Positions 44,401 through 55,500 of a DNA stretch of 64,000 nucleotides are shown here, piece after piece. The stretch covers positions 3,497,001 through 3,561,000 of the forward strand of contig WPIO01000002.1 of the NCBI GenBank assembly GCA_009760855.2, in the 5' to 3' direction. The stretch's first letter is position 1; each line of letters starts with the position of its first letter. The DNA is from Cristatella mucedo (lineage: Eukaryota > Bryozoa > Phylactolaemata > Cristatellidae). Under the pieces are notes generated by a model, which saw only the letters and a list, made by a program, of their open reading frames with translations, did not search any database and was not told the origin of the DNA. The position numbers and the translations under genes are program-made.

Positions 44401-47400
44401 TATAAACGATCAGCAGGAGGAGTGTACCCGCGAGCTGCACAACTTTAAAGAACAAGGAACACGTGCCTGTGAATCCGTTTGGAAACGGCAATAGCATGAC
44501 ATGGACATAAGATGCGTTCACGAAGGTAAAGCCAAATGCAGCTTGCATCATGACATACTTCGACAAAAATGAGCAGCCCAATTCCAATGAGCACCAGATA
44601 ATTGCAGATGCTTGCCGATGGCAGTAGTACCAAGCTTAACTGAAGGTGAGTATTACGACAAACTAGGTGGCAATTATTTGCTGAACTGATAGTGAATACA
44701 AGGCCCACTGGCACACAACAACAGCTACTGCCATGACACTGCAACTCACATCCTCTTGTACGTGGGGTTCTGTGGCCGACCACACACGCAAAGCTTCAAC
44801 ATGTGTCTTCAGCCTCTTGTCCACATAATGGCGGATCGACATCAGCAGCCTGTTGAAGTCATTCTCCCTTTTCTCAGACAGCTCGCGTGCCACCTATCAG
44901 AGGCAGAAATGCACGCAGCAAGGTCTGCTGTCTACCCGCAGCAAGAGCACTCCACTATTCAGCACGAAATCACCAACGGCTGACAGCAACTTACCCAGGG
45001 CAGCGATGACATCACAGCATAGACGTACCAATCGGATCTCACCTAATATCGTGAACAGCATGAGGACGATTGCAACCAAATGACAACAAGATATGCTATA
45101 CTCAGGAAGTACTCCGCATTACTCGAGCGCTTCGACTATAAAGCTAGTAAAACCAGGGCATAGTTAGAATTTTCGCAGAAAAAAACTGCACTGAACGGTA
45201 CCTGTGGGATATCATCTTCTAAAGAAACTTCAACAAAGGTTTCATACTGCGCAATTAGAGATCCTGCGCTGATTACACGGCAATTGAGGAGGTCACTCAA
45301 AAACCGAACCTGGGCAAAAGACACAAACAGCAAACAATTAAGTATAGACAGTTAAATACATACACATAAAACACACACACACACACACACTAATATTTCA
45401 TTAACACATAAAAGCTCAACATACCCCCGAGCGGGCTGAGGTAAAGTTGCATGACGTAAGCATTTCCTTCAGTGTCCTTATAAGCACTTCAATAAACTGA
45501 AAGCAGAATGTGGACACGTGACAAGTATGACGTGAATGCAGAAGTATTCAACACAATGCAGCAGTGGCAGTGTAGGCTATCGTCCGTATCAGCCCACCAC
45601 ATTGACAACTGGGTCTGATCAATGCACCTTCCACTTAAAATAAAGCAGCAAATACAAACACCTACATCCACCGATAGTGTAAGTGCAACATAGAAGCAAA
45701 ACAAACCAAAGAATTGACAAGATCTCATGCCATCTACCCTTTCTACATGGAAACTTTTACGAGTCAACTTCAGCCGTCTACATTCAAATGCTAAAGCACA
45801 TAAGAGGGCTGCCGGGTACCTCCCTCAAGCTGCCATTACATCATCGGCCTGACTACTCTTTGTCTAGTGGCACTGAAAACACACATACGAGGTCTTTTAT
45901 TATTTTCTAGAATCAGAACTAAAGTTATACATGCAAAGGTAAGTACATATCAAAAGGAGGTAAGGTAACCCCATTCTGTGTAGCCTTCTGTATTTGCCCA
46001 GGCATTGTCTCAGCTTACGGCAAATATTCGAATCTATACAGTCCCATAGTTGCTCAAGACAACCCAAAAAGTTCTCAGATGAGATGAGATGTTTTCAGCT
46101 CTAAATGAGCCGAGAACAGCATCTCATCATATCCTGCCCAATCTGTCTTGAATATGCTGAATAGGGTTGAGATCGGCAAATAGCAGTGGCCTGTCCATTG
46201 GATGAAGGATGCTGAAGTAACGAAGATAACCAGCTAAGTCAGCCTACAGATTCTGCCATTGGCAGACAACTTTTCGACACTATAAAGATAAGTAGAATAC
46301 TTGACTTCGTGCAATTGCCACTACAAGCTTTTCATAGCACTGCTTCTCACATTAAAAACCCAATTAGTGAATGATCCTGTTCAACCAGTAATGTAATGCA
46401 ATGTAGCTCTGTCTGTAACTCCACAAAGTCATAAAGACTACGTGGGTGTTATGCAGAAGAGCTTTGTATAGCGCACTCACAGCCTAAGAGGCTTTCGGTA
46501 CGCATTCAGTAGCCAACAGACTTCGTCTCACGCAACAAAGAGAAAGTGGGAAGCATAGCAGAGCCAGGGGAGCAGTTGACGTAGTGAGCAGCATGGAAGT
46601 AGCAGCCCAGGACCGCTGAAAAAGATGTGCCATAGTCGGCAGTAGGAGAGAAGTTGTTGCTGCGTAAGAATTGTGGAAGCGAGTTCCACAGTCTAGGACC
46701 TGCAGAGCTAAAGCTTCTGGCGCCAACGGTCTTGAAGCCTAGGAATGGAACAGCTAATTTACTGCCCACACAGGAACTGAGGGCTAGAACAGGCTAAAAC
46801 TGGTGCAGCAGTTCAGCTAGGTATGAAGGAGCCAAGCCGTGGTGGGCCTTGTGGGTCAGCGTAAAAACTTGGCTCTGTATCCGTTGCTCAACTGGCACGC
46901 AACGACATCTACTCTCCGACTGCCGACTATGGCACATCTTTTTCAGCGGTCCTGAACTGCTACTTCTATGCTACTCACTACCTCAACTGCTCTCCTAACT
47001 CTTCTATGCTTCCCACTTTCTCTTTGTTGCGTGAGACGAAGTCTGTTGGCTACCGAATGCGTACCGAAAGCCGCTTAGGCTGTGAGTGCGCTATCCAAAA
47101 CTCTCCTGCGTAACACCTACATGGTCTTTATGACTTTGTGGAGTTACTGACGGAGATACATCCATCCTAGCTCTTTTAGCAAAGGAGACACATGGTCAAA
47201 CCTCTGGGACTTGAAGACTAACCTTGCAGCCATATTCATAGTCAGCTGCAGTGGCCTAATTGCTTTCTTTGGTAGCCCAGCCAAAAGGGAATTACAATAA
47301 TCAAGCCGAGATACAACTAAGGAGCTAGTTAAATTTTTTACAAGCAACTGTGGAAGACAGCTCCTAATCTTGGGTAGGGATCAGACGTGATGGCTAGCTG

Positions 47401-50400
47401 TAGGAGCAGTCTTCTGAATGAAGCTTTTAAAATTGAGGCAGCTGTCGAAAACGTCACCTACATTTCGAGCACGTGGTGATGGTCGCACAACAGCATCCCC
47501 TGTTAGAAGAGTAAAGCCTTTCAATCCAACCACATGCTTAGGGTGTCCTATGAACAGTAGTTCGGTTTTATCGTCATTTAGTTTCAAGAAGTTTTCTGAC
47601 ATCCAGGATCGAATGTCGGCAAGGCAAGCCTTCAGTTTATCAGCTGCTGCTGCAGATTCAGACGGTTTGAATGACAAATACAGCTGAGTATCGTCAGCAT
47701 AAAAGTGATATCCTATTCCATGGGCCTTAATCACTTTTCCCAGAGGTTGAGTATAAATGGAGAACAGTAAGGGACCGAGTACAGACCTTTGAGGGACTCC
47801 ACAGGTGACCCTTCTCGTGTGTGAGACCTGACCCCCACACGACACGGATTGAACACGATCAGACAAGTACGATTTAAGCCACGCCAGTGCTTCGTCTGCC
47901 AGACCGATCGTTTTACTCAATCGTTCAAGTAGAACATCGTGATCAATTGTGTCTAACAATTCGGAATATGAATCCTGATGATGCAGTTGACCTGTTTGCA
48001 TCGATCGACACCTGGCTGAAATTGAACCGGCCGTCCATAACCGAGAGAACCCCTATATGCTTTTCTTTCGTTCATACCCAAGATCACTCAAAACTGGCAG
48101 AGTTGCGATTGTTGCTCGTTCCTCCCCATTTCAAACCGTTTGCAAACCTTTTGCAGATCTTGTTCTGAGGCCACCCACAGCAAGTTGACAAAGATGGCAG
48201 TAATCTATTGCACCTCGGGCACCAAGTCTTTCTTTATTTCAGAATTGTCTAACAGAAATTTGGATTTTGTGTGCTAGAGTCATCCATTCCCTATACTTGG
48301 CGATTTCAACATTCATTTCGACGACTCAAACTAAACCTTGAGGCACCAGATTTTGCACACTGACAGATTCAGTTTCTCAAATGGCTCACATGCACGGCCC
48401 ACCACAACAAAGGCATGCTCGACCAAATACTCTCACATGATTGTACGATGTCAGCTCCTATTACTAACATAATTCTGCACACATGCGGATCTCATTCAAT
48501 CTGCATTGTGTGCTCCTTCGGTATCCGTTATCAGCTACGAATAGCAAAGCTACAAGAACCTCAACATTGATGCTGCTCAAACAAAAATATCTTCCTGCTG
48601 CTGCTGCTCAATCACCCGTTTGATCTGGCAGCACTAGTGGAATGCGATACCATGACACCAGCCAACGTTAAGGACAAGTTTGCTCCTCTGACTAAGCAAC
48701 CTGTACGTCCTTGCCCAGATGGCCCTATGGTTTAATGAAGACATCCAACTGCCTACGACTACTAAGTGCAGGCTTTATAAAGCATAAAGAGGATCAGAAC
48801 TGAATGTCTGTGAATCGGCTGGCATAAGTGAAGTAGAGCACATCGTACCCATCCAGTCCAGTAAAAAGTCTTACTTAAATACAAACAGAGTCTAATCACA
48901 GATGGACAATTAAAAATTGCTGACGTCGACAATCAACCAACCATCACATTAACTGCTTCTATGCCAACACCTAATCTAGCGTTCCTTGTGGCAACCTAGC
49001 AGGTCGCTTCTACAGCTTCTTTGTCGGCAAAATAGATAAGATCAGAGAGTCTATCCCCACGGTATAATTTGCAGTGCCACAATGTCACTTAAACCCATCA
49101 TAAGGGGCCTGATCCTTAAGTTCACCTTCCAGTCTAAGAACAAGACAACCAGCCCTCTCAACCGTATACCCACAATTATCCTTCTGTACTGCATAGCTTA
49201 GCTGCAGCTCGGCGTAACTAGCAGAATAAATGTCCTTGGCCTCATCACTGCAGCTTTCAAGAAGGCTGTTGTTAGGCCACTCATTAGTAAGGTAACACTC
49301 GACCAAGAGAACTTGAGCAACTTCTGCCCAGTCTCCCTACTGCCACTCCAACCAAAGACTCGGTAAAGAGTAGAGCTACCAGAGTACCAGCTAAAATCGT
49401 ATATAAACATAAAAGTTAGCAAGCAAGTTCCAGTAAGGTTTTAGAGCTAATAACTCCACAGAATAACTAGTGCTGCCAGTGTATAATGACCGTAGGAAGA
49501 CGGCATTTGATTCATTGATCACACAGTCTTTCTTGAGCTGCCATTTCGGCTGTGCGTCATAGGAATTGTGCTGCAAAGGTTTGGCCGTATCTCAGTGTGA
49601 GACTTCAGGGTATCGATGTTAACGGGCAACAGTCATCCAAGGTATAATCAGATAAATGCCAAAGTCTCGTAAGTAAAATAATTAACACATTAAATGCAGC
49701 TGCCCCTTATTACTAGAGACTTTGCTGATGATGTGTGAACGATGTTTAGAGTCCAAATGACAGACAAAGGACCTACTGGTGCCTGAGTCTAAACTAAACT
49801 CGAGCTGAAGCAGTACAACTAGCAGAACAACTCGGCAGGTACGATAGCTTACCTCGCCTCCAAAACTGTAGTTCTTTGCATTCAGCAATCCCACTAACGT
49901 CGTATAGATTGACACTTTCTCCGGATGCTTATAAACGCTACAAAAAGATCCTCAAAAGAGATCGTAGACAAGCACAGCTTCATGCAAAGTAGGAAAAACA
50001 AAGACTGCCAGTGCTAGCCTATGAGTGTAGTTACCAGTCGCAGAGCATTTTAATGATTTTCCCTTTGTAATTCGGCAGATCCGCTTCCAGAACGCTAGAC
50101 AATCCTTCGAGGTTGCTCTCGAGTGACGCATTGCTCTGCTCAGTAAGAAAAACATTACCATCAGCGGGGCAGGGGGCATCGCTTTGCGCACTGCAGGCGG
50201 CTGCCTGGCAGAATCGACAAGGGAGATAGCGGAAACAGTTTCACCTGGTCGGCAACGCGAGAGATCAGCTTCTCCAACCGATCCTCGATGTCTGCACTGT
50301 CAGACATCCGGCGCTTCTTGTGCTGTCGATCTGCCAATCGAAGGACGAGTGCATGATGCGGCCGAACGCACGCACGAGCAGTGTCGACAGAACCTCGTTT

Positions 50401-52285
50401 ACACAGGCTTCAATTACTAAATGCAGTCTAACGACAGGAAAGGGCGTAAAGGTGCTCGGAGCATGCCCACTCGAAACCGCACTCGGGTGCAGTGCACGCC
50501 TGGAAAGGGCTGATTAGGAATAAAGCCGCGCCGAAAGCCTTATCCGGCTACAAGAGCAGCGGCAGCATGCATCGATGAGCCATCTGCCACGACGCCGCCT
50601 GCCAGCCAACGGCCTGACGACTGCCCGAGAGAACTCTTGGGCTGAACGTTCGAAAGCTCAGCCATGATGGAGGTGCGTTCGGCAGCCACAGTGGACTGCA
50701 GCGCCACCTCGGCTACATTAGCACAATCAGAAAGCATGTAGCCAATAGCCAAAAGCAGAGCCTCGTGTACTGACCGGTGATCGAGCAAACAAAGCAGAAG
50801 CTGCGAACGAGCCCTGAGCTGCTCTCCGGAACCAACCAGTTGGTCAATTGATAGTGCTCGGGTTTGAAAGTGAGAGACAGCAAGTAAACAAGGAATAGTC
50901 GTGAAAGACGTTTTATTAGCGTTCTATTAGCGGGTCCCACTCGACACGTGGGGCTGCGACTTCTAAACTGATTGCAACAACAGTTCCGTAGCGCTCAATA
51001 CAATTAAATTTCATCCTATGCACTCAAAATACGCTGGAAAGGGAAGGGATTGACCAGCACTCTCAAGGCCTACCGGAGGGGGGTTCAGCAGCAGGGTTTA
51101 CTGCTGCTATCTGCACTGGCGTCTAGCTCGCTTCGCTGCCATCGCTGTTGTTGGGGTCCTCAATCATGCTCTGAGCAACGACGGTCGGGTAAAAAACTTT
51201 GCTACTGCCTTCGGAATTTGAGCCAACCTGTAGGGCACAAGCAGAGCTAAAGTAAAGCAACTGAAGTCGAGGACAGCAACAGGTCAGAAAGGGCAATAGG
51301 AGCTACACCGAAAGAGAAAGAGTACTGGCCCATAACTATCACAGACGTGTGCCATGAAAAGGCAACGCGCACTAGGGATAGCATACAAACTCTCACAACT
51401 CGTGTGACATTAACCTCCATCAACGAGGATCAGCTTAACGACAAAGTAAGCACAACTACTTCTCAGAATCCACTACGCCAATGCAGCATTAGTTGGGTGG
51501 AGGATCTGCACTGTCATCGAAACTTTCAAACTTGCCAGATAAACATGGGTAATAAGACGCAGAACCACGCAAAAGTCTCCTCTGTTCAAGTCAGGCTATT
51601 TCTCTGTTGTGATCACACGATGAGGGCAAGACGCATTGGCTGTCACTAGAAAGTACCGCATTTCAATAAACCCACGTACGCCAAAAAGCCCAGAGATAGC
51701 TTGGGCACTTCGAATCGCGGAGGGTTGAACTCAGGGCAAGAGTAGGCTTCGTGGTTCGGCATAACTGAATGAAGGCCTGCACTGCACATTGGTACACACG
51801 GCAGCGAGCTGCCGAGACTCAAGAAGCTTTTAGTACAACTGCACTATTAAGCTGCATGCAAATTTTCAAAAGGTGATGCGAAAGGCGGGCTTGTAAATGA
51901 GCATGTATGTAAAAACAGAAATATTCGTTTCACGATAGCTCCTCTACAGATGATACACATGGTACGCTAGCTCTTGAATACATCGTTCACAACCAGGCTT
52001 CAGAAAGCTTTCCCTTGATCAATTTACGCAACATAAGAGCCTTTTTACGCAGCTGCTAAAGAGCAGAAAGCCCAATTACGCAGCTAACGTCAATTCAGTG
52101 ACAAGTTTACTTCAACAACGAACTATGCTGCTGACATGCCAGCCGTTCGCGCTCAGGACGTAAGCACTGAGGGGTAGCGTAAAGTAGATTTGGAAGGTAT
52201 ATTTCTTTTGCCAAGCTTGACAGCAAAACGTTCCCATACCATCATCGTCGTCATCGCTATCGTTATATCGCCGTCGGCGGGACAT
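30194..52285 (-). CDS. NCBP1: Nuclear cap-binding protein subunit 1 (CBP80), complete
   Basis: CBP80 pairs with NCBP2/CBP20 to bind the m7G cap of nuclear transcripts and recruits export, 3'-end and decay factors. Exons: 52285-52240, 50330-50245, 50135-50035, 49937-49853, 45496-45425, 45309-45202, 45042-44995, 44893-44750, 44326-44111, 40961-40861, 40679-40657 (tentative), 40457-40384, 39217-39107, 38527-38463, 38301-38164, 37264-37164, 37051-36835, 36077-35984, 35258-35155, 34299-34185, 33863-33744, 30523-30410, 30307-30194. They sum to 799 codons with the stop (human 790 residues), and all phases chain. Identity with human is obvious through all three MIF4G-type helical domains. The protein starts [11 protein letters not shown] and ends FKSLRS. 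No frame-breaking lesion is seen. Confidence 0.97.
31990..32180 (+). mobile_element. Short LINE-1 thumb fragment in last NCBP1 intron
   Basis: The text GGCTTGTCTGCTGAGAGTG...CTGGCTCCCAATAAAGCGG follows the thumb region of the 17.9 and 54.6 kb copies. No frame survives. Confidence 0.5.
33125..33210 (+). repeat. Diverged hairpin tail
   Basis: GGCGAAGGGTATAGCGAGAG...TTAGTTCTCTTAGCGCTATAC, followed by a TTATTGTTATTCTTATT run, keeps the stem pattern with changed bases. A similar variant without a stem end lies at 8480-8540. Confidence 0.5.
33744..35258 (-). CDS. NCBP1: NCBP1 exons 19-21: MIF4G domain 3 and charged coiled-coil loop
   Basis: The exons read [20 protein letters not shown], then [20 protein letters not shown], then an acidic stretch ending [11 protein letters not shown]. 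They match human DKMIRTQIVDCAAVANWIFS, WEILHSTIRKMNKHV and QKNLFLVIFQ. The charged loop between them is shorter than in human. The 34185-33863 intron carries a LINE-1-type tail. Confidence 0.95.
33895..33990 (-). repeat. LINE-1 type hairpin tail, minus strand, NCBP1 intron
   Basis: TAATAATAATAATAACATTG then AAAGCGCCCTCAGAGAACTT...TAGGCGCTTTACATTTGC is the reverse complement of the tail consensus. It lies between exons 34185 and 33863 of NCBP1. Confidence 0.7.
35410..35521. repeat. (CA)n microsatellite plus 24-bp duplication, NCBP1 intron
   Basis: A CA run at 35410-35474 is followed by two copies of a 24-bp unit containing TTGCACAAGCACAGGCACAC. It lies between NCBP1 exons 35984 and 35258. Confidence 0.95.
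35984..37264 (-). CDS. NCBP1: NCBP1 exons 16-18: linker and start of MIF4G domain 3
   Basis: The exons read [20 protein letters not shown], then [17 protein letters not shown]...[20 protein letters not shown], then [15 protein letters not shown]...ELWRHH. These match human [24 protein letters not shown] and [12 protein letters not shown]. The acidic insert of human (DDDDDEG) is shorter here. Confidence 0.96.
37730..37895 (+). repeat. LINE-1 type hairpin tail in NCBP1 intron
   Basis: The segment from CCTAACCATGTTATTAATG to TGTAAAGCGCCTAGAAAGAG...CTCTGAGGACGCTTTATC, ending in TTATTATTATAT, matches the tails at 8.2 and 56.4 kb. Confidence 0.7.
38164..39217 (-). CDS. NCBP1: NCBP1 exons 13-15: MIF4G domain 2 core
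   Basis: The exons read [15 protein letters not shown]...FIELCKLQP, then [15 protein letters not shown], then [18 protein letters not shown] with [11 protein letters not shown]. These equal the human CBP80 stretches in order, including the invariant [13 protein letters not shown] block. Phases 0/0, 0/2 and 2/2 chain correctly. Confidence 0.96.
39525..39690 (-). repeat. SINE-A copy, minus strand, NCBP1 intron
   Basis: TATAGCACCATAAGAGAACC...TATTAAGTCGCTTCACATAT then GGGGGTCGAGCCCACCACCC and ACCTTGGTTGAGGTGGACACC match the 18.58 kb copy. Confidence 0.65.
40384..40961 (-). CDS. NCBP1: NCBP1 exons 10-12, including a tentative 23-nt microexon
   Basis: Exon 40961-40861 reads [18 protein letters not shown] up to WERKQ and leaves in phase 2. 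Exon 40457-40384 reads [20 protein letters not shown] and needs two incoming bases. A direct join is out of frame. A 23-nt segment at 40679-40657, with donor GTCAGT, repairs the phase and adds CMAILYCH, resembling human RKTCAAQLVSY. Its acceptor is weak. The loop here is about 10 residues longer than in human. Confidence 0.6.
41760..42960 (-). mobile_element. LINE-1 RT/thumb to 3' tail in NCBP1 intron
   Basis: On the minus strand [36 protein letters not shown] and the thumb [18 protein letters not shown] are readable in changing frames. The element runs to a hairpin tail at 41.76-41.84 kb. The YADD box itself is damaged. Confidence 0.75.
44111..45496 (-). CDS. NCBP1: NCBP1 exons 5-9: rest of MIF4G domain 1 and linker
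   Basis: Five closely spaced exons read [58 protein letters not shown]...[10 protein letters not shown] and [19 protein letters not shown] followed by SEDSVYPFP and YRMFDYTD. Each matches the same-order human segment. All five are phase 0 on both sides, with consensus donors. Confidence 0.96.
45369..45390. repeat. Short (CA)n tract, NCBP1 intron
   Basis: About ten CA units lie in the 115-bp intron between exons 45425 and 45309. Confidence 0.9.
45950..46260 (-). mobile_element. Tc1/mariner-type transposase C-terminal remnant in NCBP1 intron 4
   Basis: The minus strand reads [17 protein letters not shown] near 46.15-46.23 kb, the family SPDLNPIEHVWDxLGR signature before the last catalytic residue. 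It is followed by a broken piece ending [15 protein letters not shown], like the Tc1 C terminus. Stops interrupt it and no terminal repeats were found. Confidence 0.6.
46390..46800 (-). mobile_element. LINE-2 C terminus and 3' end with short (ACATT/TGTAA) tail
   Basis: The minus strand encodes [20 protein letters not shown], the usual end of these RT proteins, followed by a 3' region with CCGAAAGCC...GGCT and a terminal TACATTGCATTACATTAC repeat at 46390-46412. It is the 3' continuation of the 47.1-48.0 kb copy, separated from it by an inverted insert. Confidence 0.8.
46898..47160 (+). mobile_element. Inverted LINE-2 3'-end fragment inside a LINE-2 copy
   Basis: This plus-strand segment is close to the reverse complement of 46412-46650, from CTGCCGACTATGGCACATC through ACCGAAAGCCGCTTAGGC to GGAGTTACTGACGGAGATACA. 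It interrupts the minus-strand LINE-2 copy between its thumb and its C terminus. Confidence 0.75.
47144..48001 (-). mobile_element. LINE-2 reverse transcriptase (YADD), 5'-truncated
   Basis: A 200-codon open frame at 48001-47381 has [27 protein letters not shown] and [13 protein letters not shown] (47672-47706), then [20 protein letters not shown]. After a frameshift, [20 protein letters not shown] at 47347-47144 gives the thumb. These are RT motifs of the CR1/L2/Jockey-like non-LTR group. The copy is among the least damaged in the window but lacks the endonuclease. Confidence 0.85.
48000..49660 (+). mobile_element. LINE-1 5' part: APE endonuclease, linker and start of RT
   Basis: The sequence [13 protein letters not shown] opens the endonuclease, and [11 protein letters not shown] at 48296-48327 is its GDFNIHxxD motif. 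A linker and RT start reading [20 protein letters not shown] (about 49.28-49.36 kb) follow. Many stops and shifts show an old copy. It begins exactly where the LINE-2 copy on the opposite strand ends, giving a head-to-head junction at about 48.0 kb. Confidence 0.75.
49853..52285 (-). CDS. NCBP1: NCBP1 exons 1-4: basic/acidic N terminus, NLS and start of MIF4G domain 1
   Basis: Exon 1 gives [15 protein letters not shown], with a longer Asp run than human. Exon 2 gives [18 protein letters not shown], matching the bipartite NLS region (PHKRRKTSD in human). Exon 3 contains [20 protein letters not shown] and exon 4 contains [18 protein letters not shown], both near-identical to human CBP80. The first ATG follows the ETS motif of the shared promoter, so no upstream start is likely. 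Confidence 0.95.
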
Positions 52286-52528
52286 CCTCGGTGTAGAAAC
52301 CGGCGCGACTGAACCGCGCTACCGGAAGTAGAACACAACCATTGACCACCACCAAAGAGCACCATTACAGTAGTTATTAGTCTGCTGTACAGGAATAGAC
52401 CTATTTAGTACAATATAAAAATATTTGTAATTATTTAAAATCTTAAGACCTCCAAGGTTGTGCTAAGACCAGTGCACGGAGCAGATATCCCTTTCGAAAA
52501 ACTTCCGCCTGGTGGCCGTGTGGTAGAC
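52286..52528. promoter_or_regulatory. Divergent promoter shared by NCBP1 and RSL24D1
   Basis: Only 243 bp separate the two opposing start codons. The NCBP1-proximal third is GC/CpG-rich and carries CCGGAAGT at 52322-52329, a perfect ETS/GABP site typical of bidirectional housekeeping promoters. The middle is AT-rich (TATAAAAATATT near 52413). Transcription start sites are not determined. Confidence 0.65.
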
Positions 52529-55500
52529 ATGAGGATCGAGAAGTGTTACTTTTGCTCTTCCAATATTTACCCTGGACATGGCATATCATTTGTGAGGAAC
52601 GACTGCAAGGTATGTAACGTACAACTGGCTGAGACGCTATGTCTTACTCGCGCAGGTACTTTTGCACTACGGTTGCTGTTCCGAGATTTAATTTGCACTA
52701 TTCCGAAATAGTATTGGAGATGTCATTGCCATTTTTCGGACTTGTAAGTGGATATCCAAGATTTTACTGGAGTGTGGCGCGTGCACTGTGTAATAGTGTT
52801 GAACATTTTTATGCCGCAATTTCATTTGTTGGAATCCTCAAAAACTGCATAGTGCGGCAGGTCGTGTTGTCTTGCTGAGGCATTGAAGCCCATTTTCAGT
52901 AGTGCATTCTCGCCCGTGCCACAGTATTTCCTTGTGCAGGTTTGGCTCTGGAACCCATTTCAGTTACCGAGCTGTGTGCTTTCATTGGTCATGTTCATGC
53001 TCACTAAATATTATCGCCCACCTCCCGTGATATTGCTCTTTGTATGCTCAGAATACTTGTGCTCTTGCTACTGAGTATAGAATGGTGGAACCAATTCGAA
53101 ATTTTTCATATATTTTTTATTTCTGTCGTACTTGGTGCGCAGGTAGTCACGATTGCTTCGCCGACTGAGCTGTATGAATCGATCATTATATATGTCAGGC
53201 TTATACATTGTGGTTTTACCTTTATGTTTGTGAAATTTGTCAAGATGCAGCCTGCTCAAGTCTTACCTAACACGTTCTTTGAGCTAAACATCCATATGTG
53301 TGCACTTGGTTGGTCTGTATCAAAGTTTGGGCATATATTAGTGTATAATAATACTGCGAACGAGCTGTATGTACAATGCGAACATACGAATTGTGGACTG
53401 AACAGCTTCCCGATTTGTTGAACTAAGTATCTGCACTACTGCATTAGCTAATGCTTATCTCGTTTGGTTACCGATGATGGTACTTGTCAACATATTCATT
53501 AGCCGGTTATATTTCGGTGGATAGTTCTCAATGGATTCCAATGATTTGATCTTAGTTGCTGATATTTACAGCTTCCAATAACCGATGTTTACCATACTTG
53601 TTTGAGGTTGCTCGATCGTGAATAGCTGTGTTTATACAAATCTACTTTCACTGGCACCCCATTCAGTATCTCTGACTAATTTTATGATAAGCTACATACC
53701 CTCCATGGCATGACTTCTAGGCAAAATAACCTGCAGCAGTGATGCAGGCACAGAAGTTCGCAAGCCACAGTCGTTTAAACTCACCACATTCAACACAACA
53801 AAATAAACGACAGACATCAGCACTGTCAAAGTGCATAACGATCTTCTCCGGAATGCCGACTTAGGTAAAGTCTCAGTAATTCTGCTGGATCTTACTGCAG
53901 TTTTTTCTATTGATCACCTGGTCCTTTTCCAGCACCCATCATCTTGCCTGCGTATCACTGGCACTAAACTGCAAGGATTTACGTGCAACATCAGCAGCAG
54001 ATGTCAGTGCATTGATGTCAACAGGCAACAGTCATCCATTGAGCCATTCCAGTAGGAAGTAGCCAAACGATTTGTGCTTGGTCCACTTCTGTTCGAAATT
54101 TATTCTCTTGTTCTTGCCGATGTAATCGCAATGCACAACATAGTCTTTGATTTCTATGCAGATGACTCACGGCTGTACCTGTGGTTTGATCCCTCCTTGC
54201 CGTCCAGAGTGTCAAACTCTCTCAAATCCCTCACTGCATGTACAGTTGATATTGTACTTTGATGAAAGCTAGTTTTATCAAATTGAATGATGCTAAAACT
54301 AACTTACTAGTTATGGCAAACCTAGCATTCATTAGAAAATAAAAAACCTATCCTTCAAAATGGGCTCGACCAAGATATCTCTTGTAGCTGCTGTATGCAA
54401 TCTGGGTGTCCTGTTCCAAAGTAATCTTTCACTAGATGACCACATCAGCTCTACAGGCAAGTCAGCTCACTTTCAGCCACAAAACATTGCAAAAATTTAG
54501 CCCTGGTTAGGCAGGGATACCACATCAACATTCGCCCATTTTATCATAACGTCTGCGCGACTCATGTAACTGTCTACTGTACTTAGAGGTCTGCGATGCT
54601 GGGCAATAAAGCGCTTACAGATGTGCAAAACTCTGCAGCTAGGCTTGTCTGTCGCGAATCCGAGCAATTGCCACCGAATTCGAACAGCATTTCCTATCAA
54701 CCTCCAGTGACTCTCCGTCAAGCAGTGCATTAACTTCCTGGTTTTGTCACTCACGATTAGTTCCATTCACTCTCCTTGACAGTCGTACTTGTCCTAACTT
54801 ATTTCTTAGTGTATATCGGAACCCCCTGCTCTTCTCGCTTGTGTCCTTTAACCATGCCTCTAACCAAGTCAATTTCTGTGGAGACCGTGCCTCCAGTTTT
54901 TATGCTCCTAGAGCATGGAACTCACTTCCGACTGATGTTATTATCAATTCCATTTTATCAAGTGTATTATTATTATCTATTCAGTGAAAAATAAGCTAAC
55001 AACTATTTGTTCCACTTAGCATTTGCTCTCTCTATGTTAACTGTTCTCTATGTGCTTATACATGCTGTAGTTATTTTGCATGTTATTGCTAACCAAATGG
55101 CATGCTTCCTTTCCAGCTTATGTAAACTGCCCATGACATGTGAAAGTTAAGTTATTAATCTTAGGTGATATATAAATGTAGTATTAATGCAGTTATTTTC
55201 TATCTTTATTATTATTATAACATGTGTCATATCACTTATATGCATACTCTATGTATGCACAAGCTGTCTATATGCACACCAACCTCTCAAAGAGGCGACT
55301 TTCACCCTGCTTTATGTTCATGTAATCTCTTCTGTCCCATCTAAACATAACTCTTTTTAAGCTTGCATTCATAGAGGTTTTGATATTTTCCTGGTGTTGA
55401 TTAAGTAAAACAATATCTTATACCGACTATAATGCTTAACATTTTTCGAATAGTATGCTTTACCAAATTTGCTGCACACTAGAACCCGTTTTCCTAAATT

